64,000 nt of DNA from contig CANMQP010000012.1 in NCBI GenBank assembly GCA_947500035.1, positions 372,001-436,000 of the forward strand. The letters are read 5' to 3'. Shown piece after piece: positions 17,962 through 26,735 of the stretch. Positions within the stretch are counted from its first letter, which is position 1. The number at the start of each line of letters is the position of its first letter. This DNA is from an uncultured Kiloniellaceae bacterium (GTDB lineage Bacteria > Pseudomonadota > Alphaproteobacteria > Kiloniellales > Kiloniellaceae). The translations under genes and the position numbers were made by a program. Under the pieces are notes generated by a model. That model did not search any database and was not told the origin of the DNA. It worked only from the letters and a program-made list of their open reading frames with translations.

Positions 17962-18388
17962 GAGTTTTCCCTCCCTTGTTTCCCTGCCCGTCACGCCGCT
18001 CCGCATTTCGCAGGAAAGGCGTAAAGTCACTTCTTACAGTGCGTTAGAGGAGGATTGGCATCCGTGTTCCTTTGTATCGGGGCCGCTCCGCCTCTAGAGA
18101 AAATCTCCATCTCTTTGTTTTGATGTTGAGATTTTGTCATTTCTCTCAGCTTAAACCGGTAAAATAACTAAATATACGAAAAAATTAGCGTTTTTCTCTA
18201 GTAAACAGATCAATAACCATATTTTAACACATTGAAATCGCTGATATTTAGTTATCTTTCGTTCCAGGTAGAGTTGACCGTTAAGGCTGTAACTGGCCTG
18301 ATGAGCAACCAAGGAGCGAAACCGGCCGGCGGATACACCTTTAGGCCGGAAAGCAATCAGGAGGGAAACCACTCAACAAGGAGGTATC
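17962..18388. other. Divergent regulatory region between lrp-like gene and usp
   Basis: No gene is supported in this 427-base gap. The stretch 18100-18250 is strongly AT-rich and likely holds the promoters of both directions. From about 18270 on, the plus strand has a GC-rich, structured leader that ends at the strong AAGGAGG ribosome-binding site of usp (see separate entry). Confidence 0.5.
18273..18377 (+). promoter_or_regulatory. Candidate structured 5' leader of usp-symporter unit
   Basis: Three nested perfect stems can form on the plus strand: GTTGA at 18273-18277 with TCAAC at 18373-18377, CCTGAT at 18297-18302 with ATCAGG at 18356-18361, and CCGGCC at 18322-18327 with GGCCGG at 18344-18349. 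Internal unpaired segments are purine rich (AAGGAGCGAAA). The arrangement ends right at the usp ribosome-binding site. It faintly resembles the 3' half of a glycine aptamer (AAGGAGC, GC stem, AAA, TCAGG), and an alanine/glycine symporter lies downstream, but the aptamer's other half is not recognisable. Confidence 0.35.
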
Positions 18389-18823
18389 ATGTCGAACGTG
18401 TTCATCGTCGGGTACGACGGAACAAAGGACGGCAGGCGGGCTCTCGACTTCGCGCTTGAACGGGCGAAGTCGCAAAACGCCGAGGTCCATATTGTCTACG
18501 TATTGGAATGGTCACCCTACAGCTTCCTGACCCCAGAGGAGCTGGAACAACGCCACGCGCGGCGGAAAGAGGAAGTGGAACTTGCGTCCACCCAGATCAT
18601 GTCGCCGCTTCTCAAGGAACTGGAGGGCGCCGGCATCAAGGTCGAAGGCGTCATTCGCTACGGCAAGATCCCCGAAGTCATCTGTGAAGTCGCAAAGAAA
18701 GCAGGCGCCATGCAGATCATTGTCGGCCGGAACGGGGGGTCGGACATTGCCGCACGCGTCTTCGGTTCGGTTCCCGGCACGCTGGTTCAGATCTCGCCGG
18801 TCCCTGTCACCGTTGTCCCTTGA
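18389..18823 (+). CDS. Universal stress protein (UspA family)
   Basis: A single-domain 144-residue Usp. The N-terminal VFIVGYDGTKDGRRALDFAL and the C-terminal nucleotide-binding pattern GRNGG...FGSVPGTLV fit the G-2x-G-9x-G(S/T) signature of the ATP-binding subgroup. It has a very strong ribosome-binding site (AAGGAGGTATC before the ATG), consistent with high expression. The following sodium:amino-acid symporter starts 78 bases later on the same strand; Usp proteins often sit next to transporters and modulate them. Confidence 0.93.
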   Translation: MSNVFIVGYDGTKDGRRALDFALERAKSQNAEVHIVYVLEWSPYSFLTPEELEQRHARRKEEVELASTQIMSPLLKELEGAGIKVEGVIRYGKIPEVICEVAKKAGAMQIIVGRNGGSDIAARVFGSVPGTLVQISPVPVTVVP

Positions 18824-18901
18824 GGGACAAAAGAAAGATAGGGCCAGGGACTCCACAGACGAGACACTTCCAATAAACGAAGAATTCTTTAGGAGAACAT
18901 C

Positions 18902-20452
18902 ATGGGGGATATTTTTAATTTCCGGCGCCTGCTACGGACGCCAAGCCTTGCGATCGCAGCGTTGATCACGCTTCTGCCCTCGATCGCGCGGGCGCAAGAA
19001 GAAGCCATGGGAATCGATGAAAAAATCAATGAACTGATCTCTCCGGTATCAAATGTAATCGTCAGCGTTATTTTTTATTCCGTGCCCTTGGGTGATACCG
19101 CCTTCCCGCTCATCGTCGGCTGGCTGGTCATCGCAGCAACGGTCTTCACTCTCTACTTCGGCTTTATCCAGTTCAGATACTTCGGTCATGCGATCTCACT
19201 GGTAAAGGGTGACTATTCCAACCCGGACGATGCGGGCGAGGTCAGTCATTTCCAGGCTCTTGCAACCGCGCTCTCAGGGACAGTGGGCCTCGGCAATATC
19301 GCCGGCGTGGCGGTCGCCGTTTCCATCGGCGGTGCCGGTGCGACCTTCTGGATGATCCTGGCCGGCCTGCTGGGCATGGCCTCCAAGTTCACCGAGTGCA
19401 CTCTGGGTGTGAAATTCCGGAACGAGTACGGTGACGGCACCGTATCGGGCGGCCCGATGTACTATCTGGAAAAGGGTTTCGCCCTGAAAAACATGGCGGG
19501 CCTCGGAAAGGGTCTGGGTGTCTTCTTCGCGGTCTGCTGTATCGGCGGCGCCGTCGGCGGCGGCAATATGTTCCAGGCCAACCAGTCCTTCCAGCAGTTC
19601 GTCAATGTGACTGGCGGCGAAACCAGTTTCTTCGCCGACAAGGGCTGGCTCTTCGGCATCGTCATGGCCCTGATCGTCGGCGTCGTCATCATCGGCGGCA
19701 TCAAGTCGATCGCACGGGTCACGGAGAAGGTCGTGCCTTTCATGGCCGTAATCTACGTCGGTGCTGCCCTGGTCATAATCGTGATGAACTATGACATGGT
19801 CGGTTGGGCTTTCGGCCAGATCTTCTCCGGTGCTTTCACTGGCGAGGGTGTTGCCGGCGGCGTTATCGGTGCCTTGATTCAAGGCTTTAAACGAGCGGCC
19901 TTCTCCAATGAAGCCGGCATCGGTTCTGCCTCCATCGCGCACTCCGCCGTGCGGACCAAAGAGCCGATCACCGAAGGTTTTGTCTCCCTGCTCGAGCCCT
20001 TCATCGATACGGTCGTGATCTGCACCATGACTGCTCTGGTGATCATCATCACCGGAAAACTTGGCAGCGACCTGACCGGGGTCGCCTTGACCTCGAGCGC
20101 CTTCGAAAGCGCCTTTGCCTGGTTCCCCTATGTCTTGGCAATCGCCGTGATTCTCTTTGCTTTCTCGACCATGATTTCCTGGTCCTACTACGGCCTCAAG
20201 GCCTGGACATATCTGGTGGGCGAAGACAAGAAGATGGAGCTCATCTTCAAGCTCGTCTTCTGCCTCTTCGTGGTTTTGGGGGCAAGCATGTCACTGGGTC
20301 CGGTGATCGACTTCTCAGACTCCATGATCTTCGCCATGGCGATTCCGAACATCATCGGCCTCTACGTGCTGATGCCGTTCGTGAAGGCGGAGCTGGAACA
20401 GTACACCGCCAAACTTGCCTCCGGCGAAATCCGGAAGTTCAAGCACACGTAG
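18902..20452 (+). CDS. Alanine/glycine:cation symporter (AGCS family)
   Basis: The 516-residue polytopic membrane protein imports alanine and/or glycine with sodium or protons. AGCS signatures are present: [24 protein letters not shown] in the third region (19290-19360), [25 protein letters not shown], and [15 protein letters not shown]. The first 32 residues look like a cleavable signal sequence ([11 protein letters not shown]), which some AGCS proteins possess. The ribosome-binding site is AGGAGA. A strong intrinsic terminator follows at 20477. Confidence 0.94.
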   Translation: MGDIFNFRRLLRTPSLAIAALITLLPSIARAQEEAMGIDEKINELISPVSNVIVSVIFYSVPLGDTAFPLIVGWLVIAATVFTLYFGFIQFRYFGHAISLVKGDYSNPDDAGEVSHFQALATALSGTVGLGNIAGVAVAVSIGGAGATFWMILAGLLGMASKFTECTLGVKFRNEYGDGTVSGGPMYYLEKGFALKNMAGLGKGLGVFFAVCCIGGAVGGGNMFQANQSFQQFVNVTGGETSFFADKGWLFGIVMALIVGVVIIGGIKSIARVTEKVVPFMAVIYVGAALVIIVMNYDMVGWAFGQIFSGAFTGEGVAGGVIGALIQGFKRAAFSNEAGIGSASIAHSAVRTKEPITEGFVSLLEPFIDTVVICTMTALVIIITGKLGSDLTGVALTSSAFESAFAWFPYVLAIAVILFAFSTMISWSYYGLKAWTYLVGEDKKMELIFKLVFCLFVVLGASMSLGPVIDFSDSMIFAMAIPNIIGLYVLMPFVKAELEQYTAKLASGEIRKFKHT

Positions 20453-20476
20453 ATCAAACACACTACGTGAGACAAG

Positions 20477-20508
20477 AAGGGGTGGCCCGCAAGGCCGCCC
20501 CTTTTTTT
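20477..20508 (+). terminator. Intrinsic terminator after the symporter gene
   Basis: An 11-bp stem with one G-U pair (AAGGGGTGGCC with GGCCGCCCCTT) and a 5-base loop is followed by seven T residues at 20502-20508. It ends the usp-symporter transcript 25 bases after the stop codon. Confidence 0.92.
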
Positions 20509-20514
20509 ATTCCG

Positions 20515-22395
20515 CTAATTTCCGCAGGTGATTTCCGCGAAGCCGTCGCACTTGTACTGCGCGCAGATCCTGCTGTCACCGATCAGGAAGGTCGGAAAGA
20601 TGCCGCCGATATTGTCATCTTTCTGCCAGGCGGTGGCGCGTTTGAAGCCCTTCAACTCGCACCACTTGCTCGCAGCCGCTTCCCCGCAACCGCCGTCAGC
20701 GCGCAGACAGTAGTTCAGCCGGTAAACGTCGTAGACAGGAAAGGTGAAGACCTCTTCTCCCGGACTTGCCGGGTCAGCGGGTGCAGGTGCGTCGGGTTGC
20801 TGCGGCGCTCCGGTCTGGGCCGTTTGGATCTGGGCCGTTTGGATCTGGGCCGTTTGCGTCTGGTTTGACTGGATCTGCTGCGGCTGGCTCTGCTGTGGTT
20901 GAGCTCGTGTCACCTCTGCCGCTGACCTTCGGGAGGGTGCGGGTTTCTCCCACGCAAACCTCACGTCCGGTGTAATCGCCTTACCGGCGTCAGCTGGAGA
21001 TGCTTGGGAGGATGGGATCGGCTGCGGAGCAACTACGGGCGACGCCGTCACGGCTACTGTGGGAACCGCGGTCTTCTTACCGGCGGTTTCGTCCCCAACA
21101 CTGACGGCCGACGCTTCAGGTTGAGGCGGGAGGGCCGTTATCGGCTCCAGCTTCGCTGTGGAGAGGCCGGTTTCTGCCTTGGGTTCGATCGCGGCTGCCT
21201 TCATCTGATCAAGGGCCGGCTGTACTGGCTGATCCTCAGGCGCCATCGGTTCCGACTTTGAGGCAAAAGTCGTCCCGCCAGTTATCGCCCCCGGACCTGT
21301 CGCCCCCGCGCCTGTCACCGAAGCGCTTTTCGTGGGGGCACTTTTCGTTGGAGTTTTGGCAGACTTCGAATCTCTTTCCAGATCTGGAGCGACGGCCTGG
21401 GCATAGGTTTCAGACGCGCCACCGGCAGCTTCGACGCGAAGCGACCGCACCCGGTCCCGGAAGAGATAGTCGGACAGCAACAGATCGCGCCGTGCGGAAC
21501 CGGGAACCGGGGTTTTCCCGGCTAGGCTCGAGGCATCGGGCGCATCGAGGGTCACGGATTCGCCCTGGCAATTCTCACCCTCGAAAAGCACGGCGCGAAA
21601 AGCCCGGTCCTGCCTTTCGTAACGGCGGTCCAGGTCGGAGGGCTGCAACAATGCAATCCGGTCGCTCTTGAGCATATCCGACAGGCGGGCCGAGGCACCC
21701 CCTTCCGGCAATGCGGCTTTGGCGCCCCGCAGATTGACGCAGCCCGGGCTTTTCGGCGCGCGGTCGGCAGATTTGGCGAGTGAGCTCTCGAACTCCATGG
21801 GAACAAAACGCCGGTCGAAATTCAGAGACCGCAGAATGTTGCCGCAGCCTTTGCCGTAAGACCTGCGCCGCTTCATCAAAAGCGCGCCCGGCGGCGGACC
21901 CGCTGCGCGCAGGAAAACGATCGCCGAGGCGAATCCCTCGCCACCCGCATCGTCCACTTGATCAACGCCTGTTTTCCCGGACAGGGCCGGCAGAAAGTCG
22001 GCCGTCGCGCCGTGCCAGATCAAATCGGGATTCTCATCGCTGCCAAGGGTCGGCGCGCAGCTCTGGTCACGAGAGACGAAATACGCGCCGCGAAAGAGAA
22101 CAACGCCCACGGACGCACCGGCCTTGAGTGAGCGCGCCTTAGAAATCTGAGCATTGTCGAGCCGTTCGAAGTAACCGTAAGACCTGCCCGGTTCCAACGC
22201 CAGGCTGCGCTCGGCTCCGGTGAAATCCAGACCGTCGAATACCCGCACCTCCAGCGGAGCCGGATCATTCCGCTCAGGCTCTTGCGCGAAAGAAGAAAAC
22301 GGCATCAGAACCGCGAAGACAGCCGTGGAGACCACGAACCTGCGGAGACTTTCCGCAACCACCCGATCCCGCTTGTTCAGAAGCCTGGACATCAT
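20515..22395 (-). CDS. Secreted protein with two beta/gamma-crystallin-like modules and a Cys-rich C-terminal domain
   Basis: The protein has 626 residues and an N-terminal signal peptide (VVSTAVFAVLMPFSSFAQ). Two regions look like beta/gamma-crystallin motifs: about 48-105 (VRVFDGLDFTGAERSLAL) and about 266-330 (AVLFEGENCQGESVTLDAP ending DRVRSLRVEAA). A long Pro/Ala/Thr/Gln-rich linker follows, with three 15-base repeats near 20818-20865 (IQTAQ units). The last 80 residues have six cysteines (YRLNYCLRADGGCG, ASKWCELKGF, SRICAQYKCDGFAEITC), a module I have seen at the end of other secreted bacterial proteins. Function is unknown; a calcium-binding or cell-surface role is an inference. Confidence 0.7.
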   Translation of the reverse strand: MMSRLLNKRDRVVAESLRRFVVSTAVFAVLMPFSSFAQEPERNDPAPLEVRVFDGLDFTGAERSLALEPGRSYGYFERLDNAQISKARSLKAGASVGVVLFRGAYFVSRDQSCAPTLGSDENPDLIWHGATADFLPALSGKTGVDQVDDAGGEGFASAIVFLRAAGPPPGALLMKRRRSYGKGCGNILRSLNFDRRFVPMEFESSLAKSADRAPKSPGCVNLRGAKAALPEGGASARLSDMLKSDRIALLQPSDLDRRYERQDRAFRAVLFEGENCQGESVTLDAPDASSLAGKTPVPGSARRDLLLSDYLFRDRVRSLRVEAAGGASETYAQAVAPDLERDSKSAKTPTKSAPTKSASVTGAGATGPGAITGGTTFASKSEPMAPEDQPVQPALDQMKAAAIEPKAETGLSTAKLEPITALPPQPEASAVSVGDETAGKKTAVPTVAVTASPVVAPQPIPSSQASPADAGKAITPDVRFAWEKPAPSRRSAAEVTRAQPQQSQPQQIQSNQTQTAQIQTAQIQTAQTGAPQQPDAPAPADPASPGEEVFTFPVYDVYRLNYCLRADGGCGEAAASKWCELKGFKRATAWQKDDNIGGIFPTFLIGDSRICAQYKCDGFAEITCGN

Positions 22396-22509
22396 TCTGG
22401 AAAACCCGATCGCTAAGCCTCGCTCGAGTCTAGTCTATAGCGGGACTATTTGGAATCCCCCCGCAACCCAGATTGGAAAAAGCCCCCACCACAGGAAAAC
22501 CCTGAGATA

Positions 22510-22950
22510 TCAAACCGAACGCTGCACGTAGTCGCTGACGTCACGCTGCATGCGCTGGTAATCCCCTTCAAAATGCGGGCTTGAAATCACGAAATCCGCG
22601 CTCGAGCGGTTGCAGGCAAAAATAACGTTGTAGAGCGTCGAAAGCCGGGTCAGCGCTTTGACATCGACGTCATGCGGGAGCGAGGTCATGGGATCCATGA
22701 AGAAGAGCAGGACGTCCAGCTTGTCCTCCGCGATCATCGCGCCGAGTTGCTGGTCGCCGCCGAGCGGGCCGCTCTTGAGCAGCGTGATTTCCAACGACGG
22801 GCAGCGTTCGGTGATGATTCTGCCGGTCGTCCCCGTCGCCCAGAGCCTGTGCGGCCGTAACGCGGCTTCATTCGAAGCCACCCAGGAGACGAGCTCAGCC
22901 TTGGTCTGATCGTGGGCGACCAGGGCGATGTTTTTGGCTTTGATTGCGAT
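22510..22950 (-). CDS. mgsA: Methylglyoxal synthase with apparent ATC start codon
   Basis: MgsA converts dihydroxyacetone phosphate to methylglyoxal and phosphate. The 146-residue sequence aligns along its length with E. coli MgsA: NIALVAHDQTKAELVSW, ATGTTG, GPLGGDQQLGA with catalytic D66, and PHDVDVKAL. No ATG, GTG, TTG or CTG codon lies in frame between the stop of the upstream rhodanese and the first family residues. AAGGAG (22958-22963) lies 7 bases before an ATC codon (22948-22950), giving (M)AIKAKNIALVAHD. ATC is therefore the likely start, unless the base is a sequencing error for ATG. It is 49 bases downstream of the rhodanese. Confidence 0.88.
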   Translation of the reverse strand: MAIKAKNIALVAHDQTKAELVSWVASNEAALRPHRLWATGTTGRIITERCPSLEITLLKSGPLGGDQQLGAMIAEDKLDVLLFFMDPMTSLPHDVDVKALTRLSTLYNVIFACNRSSADFVISSPHFEGDYQRMQRDVSDYVQRSV

Positions 22951-22999
22951 GGTTCCGCTCCTTCGAAGCGCTGCAGGATAAGGTCTGCACCCGGGAGAA

Positions 23000-23401
23000 T
23001 CAGGCGCGGGGCTCCGGCATGTCGATGGCGCCGCCGGCATCTTTCCAAGCCGTAAAACCGCCGTCGATATGCGCCACCGGCTCCAGCCCCATGCGCTGAA
23101 CGGTCTGTGTGGCGAGCGCGGAGCGCCAGCCCATGGCACAGAAAAAGACCAGTTTCTTGCCGGCTCCGAAATCCGGATCGAAGTACTTGCTGTCCGGATC
23201 GACCCAGAATTCCAGCATGCCGCGCGGACAGTGTTTGGCGCCGGGCACTTTACCTTCTCGGCGCAGTTCGCGCACATCGCGCAGGTCGACGAAGAGAACG
23301 TCAGGATCGTTCTTCGCGGCCAGGGCCTGATCGATCGAGAGCGTTTCGATCTCCTTCTCCGCATCGGCGACCATCTGCGCCACACCGATCTTCAGCGCCA
23401 T
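23000..23401 (-). CDS. Rhodanese-like sulfurtransferase
   Basis: A single rhodanese domain of 133 residues. The active-site loop is CAMGWRSA with C88 as the persulfide-forming cysteine, preceded by FVDLRDVRELRREGKVPGAKHCPRG in two blocks and followed by HIDGGFTAWKDAGG. Family members transfer sulfur to cyanide, thioredoxin or other thiols. The start MALKIGVAQ was chosen because the 27 codons before it (from 23482) are not family-like. It precedes mgsA on the same strand. Confidence 0.92.
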   Translation of the reverse strand: MALKIGVAQMVADAEKEIETLSIDQALAAKNDPDVLFVDLRDVRELRREGKVPGAKHCPRGMLEFWVDPDSKYFDPDFGAGKKLVFFCAMGWRSALATQTVQRMGLEPVAHIDGGFTAWKDAGGAIDMPEPRA

Positions 23402-23499
23402 GGGTTCTTTCCTGTCGATTCTTCGTTGCGGGGTCAGCTTTAAGCGCAAGCTATAGCACGAGAAAAGAGACTCTGTCCCCAACCGCCTTCGGCGCGGAC

Positions 23500-23919
23500 C
23501 TAGCGCCCGAAAAGATGGAGCGCCACCTGCCGCTGATGGGGCGCGCGCCGGTGCTCGAAAAGATAAATCCCCTGCCAGGTACCCAGCAGCAAACCCCCGC
23601 CCTGAACCGGTATCGAGAGCTGCGTCTGGGTCAAAGCCGCGCGGATGTGGGCGGGCATGTCATCCGGCCCTTCGGCGGTATGGCGGTAGAGCGCCGGATC
23701 TTCGGCCACCAGACGGCTGAAGAAAGTCTCCAGATCCCGCTGCACATCAGGGTCGGCGTTTTCCTGAATCGTGAGGGACGCTGAGGTGTGGCGGCAAAAA
23801 AGGGTCAGGAGTCCGTCCCGGACACCCGTCTCGTCGAGCCAGCCGCAGACTCTCTCCGTGATATCGGTCAGGCCCTGGCCCGCGGTCGGGATCGTGACTG
23901 TCGTTTGCGATTGTTCCAT
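23500..23919 (-). CDS. YjbQ family (UPF0047) protein
   Basis: A 139-residue protein with the hallmark CRHTSASLTIQENADPDV and GTWQGIYLFEHR. The family forms a trimeric metal-binding fold; it has been linked to thiamine phosphate synthesis by complementation, and databases name it secondary thiamine-phosphate synthase. The physiological reaction is not settled. It is divergent from the Nudix gene at 23955 with 35 bases between the starts. Confidence 0.92.
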   Translation of the reverse strand: MEQSQTTVTIPTAGQGLTDITERVCGWLDETGVRDGLLTLFCRHTSASLTIQENADPDVQRDLETFFSRLVAEDPALYRHTAEGPDDMPAHIRAALTQTQLSIPVQGGGLLLGTWQGIYLFEHRRAPHQRQVALHLFGR

Positions 23920-23954
23920 GAGATAAAACTACAGCGTGGGGACATAATCTGTCG

Positions 23955-24656
23955 ATGAATCAAGAGGCTTACATGACATCTCCTCCTCAAGAGCCTGCAT
24001 CCGAGCGCCCTCCGGAAGCGGGCGAACCGCGCCGCCTGCGCTGGGCGCGCGAGCTGCAGGCTCTGGCGCAAACCGGGCTGACCTATGCGACGGACCCCTA
24101 CGACATCGAGCGCTATCATGCCGCCCGCGCGCTTGCCGTGGAGATGCTGGCCGCGACCGGCGCGGCGGAAGAGACTGTAATCGCAGGACTTTTTAAGGGC
24201 GAGACCGGCTACGCAACACCGAAGGTCGATGTCCGGGGCGCGGTTTTCCAGGGCTGTGAAGGCGGTGCGGAGCAGATCCTGCTGGTCCGGGAGGTCACCG
24301 ACGGCAAGTGGGCGCTGCCCGGCGGCTGGGCCGACGTCAATGCCTCGCCGCGGGAAAACGTCGAGCGGGAGATCTTCGAGGAGTCCGGGTTTGAGGCGAA
24401 AGTCACCAAGCTGGCCGCCGTTTACGACCGGCTCAAACACCCGCACAGCCCGCCTCATCCCTTTCATATCTATAAGATGTTTTTCATCTGTACCCTGACC
24501 GGCGGCAGCGCAAAGACCAGTGTCGAGACCAGTGAAATTGGCTTCTTCGGCGAGGACGACCTGCCCGAACTCTCCCAGGGCCGGGTCCTGGAAAGCCAGA
24601 TCCGGCGCATGTTCGTGCACCAGCGGGACAGCAGCCTGCCGGCCGACTTCGATTGA
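23955..24656 (+). CDS. Nudix hydrolase with N-terminal helical domain
   Basis: The 233-residue protein has an N-terminal helical module (LRWARELQALAQTGLTYATDPYD) that defines a Nudix subfamily, then a Nudix domain with an intact box GGWADVNASPRENVEREIFEESGFEA (GX5EX7REUXEEXGU in pattern). It hydrolyses a nucleoside-diphosphate derivative, probably ADP-ribose- or sugar-nucleotide-like. The start could also be the ATG at 23973, which has AAGAGG in front of it. This is the second Nudix enzyme in the window and is unrelated in domain layout to the zinc-ribbon one. Confidence 0.92.
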   Translation: MNQEAYMTSPPQEPASERPPEAGEPRRLRWARELQALAQTGLTYATDPYDIERYHAARALAVEMLAATGAAEETVIAGLFKGETGYATPKVDVRGAVFQGCEGGAEQILLVREVTDGKWALPGGWADVNASPRENVEREIFEESGFEAKVTKLAAVYDRLKHPHSPPHPFHIYKMFFICTLTGGSAKTSVETSEIGFFGEDDLPELSQGRVLESQIRRMFVHQRDSSLPADFD

Positions 24657-25004
24657 GCGGTTGGGACGGCAGGTTGGGAATCCTGAGCGTTAAAAAGTCC
24701 CCTTTCTCCCCCCATTTAAAAACGACATGACATACAAATGTCACAGCTTTCGCATTCGCGGGATCCGAGGGAGCACGGCGGACCAAATTCTTCACCTGAC
24801 AAGAATCAGGATCGCTCCGCCCACCGCCGCGTGACCGATCCAGATGCGCCCGCCTCCGACAGGCCGGACAGTTTCCAGACCGGCGATGGATTCGCTGAAC
24901 CCGGGCGGGCCGACCCTTAACTGACCGATCTCAGAGTCGCCGCTCGTGACTGGCCGGTCTCAGACTCGTCGACTTTTTCCGGCCGGCCGCTCACGGGTTG
25001 CCGC
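24657..25004. other. Intergenic region between Nudix gene and M48/TPR gene
   Basis: Two convergent genes end on either side of this 348-base gap. I see no gene or clear intrinsic terminator. Short imperfect repeats of CTCAGACTCGTCGAC and CCGCTCACGGGTTGCCGCTCACAGG type lie at 24930-25010. A 60-residue plus-strand frame at 24738 has irregular composition and is not supported. Confidence 0.4.
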
Positions 25005-26735
25005 TCACAGGCTGGCCTGCTGCTCCGCCTCCCATTCCTTGAGTTTTCCCTGGGAGGCCTGGACACAGGATTTCGCCTTGTCGCGGAACACCAGCCGGCA
25101 GGTAGTGGTCAGCTCCTGCGCCGCCTCGCGCTGGTTGCTGCGCAGCAGGGCATCGATGCGGAAGGGATAGAGTCCCGGCGGCTCCTTGAAACGGGTCCAG
25201 GCTTCGTCGATCAGGGCATCCGCCGCCTTGATCTTGCCGCTGTCCCGGTAGAGCCGGATCGTGTCCCGGTAGACCTCGAAGGAGGGCTCGGGTCCCTTGA
25301 GCGCGTATTCCAGATTGAGCCGCTGCTTGGTCGTCTCCCCCTGAAGCTTGCGGAGCAGGGCGAAATTCAGCCGCGGCAGGGCCAGGCTGCCGCCCCGGCC
25401 CTTGATGGCGGCAAAGGCCTTTTGCTGCGCGCCCTTGTAGTCTTCGACATCAATGTAGTTCCGGGTCTCCCAGCTGGCACGGTAAATGGTCAGAAGCTCG
25501 TCCACGGAGGGCTGGGCCAGAAATTTCGCCCAACCGGACCGGATTGCCTCGCGCTCGTCGAACTCGTCTTCCTTATCCTCGTAGTGCTCATCGATATAGT
25601 CGACCAGGGAATCCAAGCGCTCCTGGGTCTCGGGGTGGCGTTCTTCGAGATCCGTGGTCAGGGCATCGAACTCCAGACGCGCCTTTTCGACGAAGTTCAT
25701 GAAGGCCTGCCCGATGTCGCGCGTGCTCTCCGCCCGGGCGTCCAGGTCGGCCCGCCGCGCGGCGAAGGGATCCGTCTCCACCCCCTCGAAATACTTCAGC
25801 AGGCGCTCCAGGAAGACCGGCGCCTCGTAGACGTCGTAACCGGCGCGCGCCACCAGGTCGAAGGCGAGCAGATCCGCCTCGATCTCCTGATCCCGCGACC
25901 AGCTCGGCGTGAGAGCCGTCTCGGTCAGGAACAAAGTCGCCTGTGCCGCGAACCAGGTGATCAGCTGAACCTTCTGCATCTCGGCCTGATTGTTCGCGTC
26001 CAGGAAGCCGTAAGCGGCGCCGAGTTCCACCGCCGATGCCAGGCCGACCTCGGCCACGTTGGCCAGCTTCTCGTTGGTGCTGGCCAGCCACTCCGCATTG
26101 TGGTGGTTCAGGAGCACGTGCGAGATTTCATGGGCAACCACGAAAGCCAGCTCGTCCTCGCTGCCCACATCAGCGATGATCGCAATCGGGATGCCGATCA
26201 CGCCGTCATGCATGGCGCTGGCATCGCCGAGACCGCGCGCGCCGGTCACGACGAAGCGGATCGGGACGTTGGTCACCGGCTGCACGGCCAGAACCCGGGC
26301 CGCGATCTGATTGAGCTTGGCTTCGATCCGCGCTTCCGGCACCACGCCCGGACGGGCCAGGCGGAAGTGGGTCATGCCGTCGGTCAGCAGATTGACGTCC
26401 TGCGGTTTGTAGGCCGCGCCGGTCTCTTCCTGCTTCGGCTCTTTGACCCCGCTGTAGCCGTCTTCGTCCTTACCGAAGGCGGTGCTGGAGACGTTACGTT
26501 GCGGCGTCGCCTTGCTTTCGCGTTCCAGGATCGACATGCGCCAGGGACCGGGCTCCAGCTCGTCGATCAGCACCCCGTCTTCGCCGGGCGCGCCGTCGAC
26601 CTGCCGGTCGAGCCACTTAAAGACATCGGACTTGGCGGGCGGGATCAAACCCGCCGTGAGAATCCCAAAGACCCCGAGGGCGATCACCGCGCGGATTGCA
26701 ACGGATCGCCGTTCCCCAAAGCAAGCGCGCCTCAT
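25005..26735 (-). CDS. Periplasmic M48 metallopeptidase with C-terminal TPR-like region
   Basis: The 576-residue protein starts with a hydrophobic signal/anchor (AVIALGVFGILTAGLIPPAKS). The zinc motif HEISH is at residues 202-206 and the third-ligand motif QEIEADLLAFDL follows. The C-terminal 200 residues are helical repeats with TPR-like spacing (LNFALLRKLQGETTKQRLNLEYAL, KAADALIDEAWTRF). The layout is that of BepA-type envelope quality-control peptidases. The start ATG overlaps the stop of the small secreted protein gene by four bases, so both are coupled. The CHASE2 gene lies upstream on the same strand. Confidence 0.88.
   Translation of the reverse strand: MRRACFGERRSVAIRAVIALGVFGILTAGLIPPAKSDVFKWLDRQVDGAPGEDGVLIDELEPGPWRMSILERESKATPQRNVSSTAFGKDEDGYSGVKEPKQEETGAAYKPQDVNLLTDGMTHFRLARPGVVPEARIEAKLNQIAARVLAVQPVTNVPIRFVVTGARGLGDASAMHDGVIGIPIAIIADVGSEDELAFVVAHEISHVLLNHHNAEWLASTNEKLANVAEVGLASAVELGAAYGFLDANNQAEMQKVQLITWFAAQATLFLTETALTPSWSRDQEIEADLLAFDLVARAGYDVYEAPVFLERLLKYFEGVETDPFAARRADLDARAESTRDIGQAFMNFVEKARLEFDALTTDLEERHPETQERLDSLVDYIDEHYEDKEDEFDEREAIRSGWAKFLAQPSVDELLTIYRASWETRNYIDVEDYKGAQQKAFAAIKGRGGSLALPRLNFALLRKLQGETTKQRLNLEYALKGPEPSFEVYRDTIRLYRDSGKIKAADALIDEAWTRFKEPPGLYPFRIDALLRSNQREAAQELTTTCRLVFRDKAKSCVQASQGKLKEWEAEQQASL

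Noticed and set aside
18297-18325. Hammerhead ribozyme core-like CTGATGAG...GAAA
   Set aside because: The sequence between the two core boxes cannot form the required stem II, and no cleavage-site strand is in place. It is better described by the nested stems reported above.
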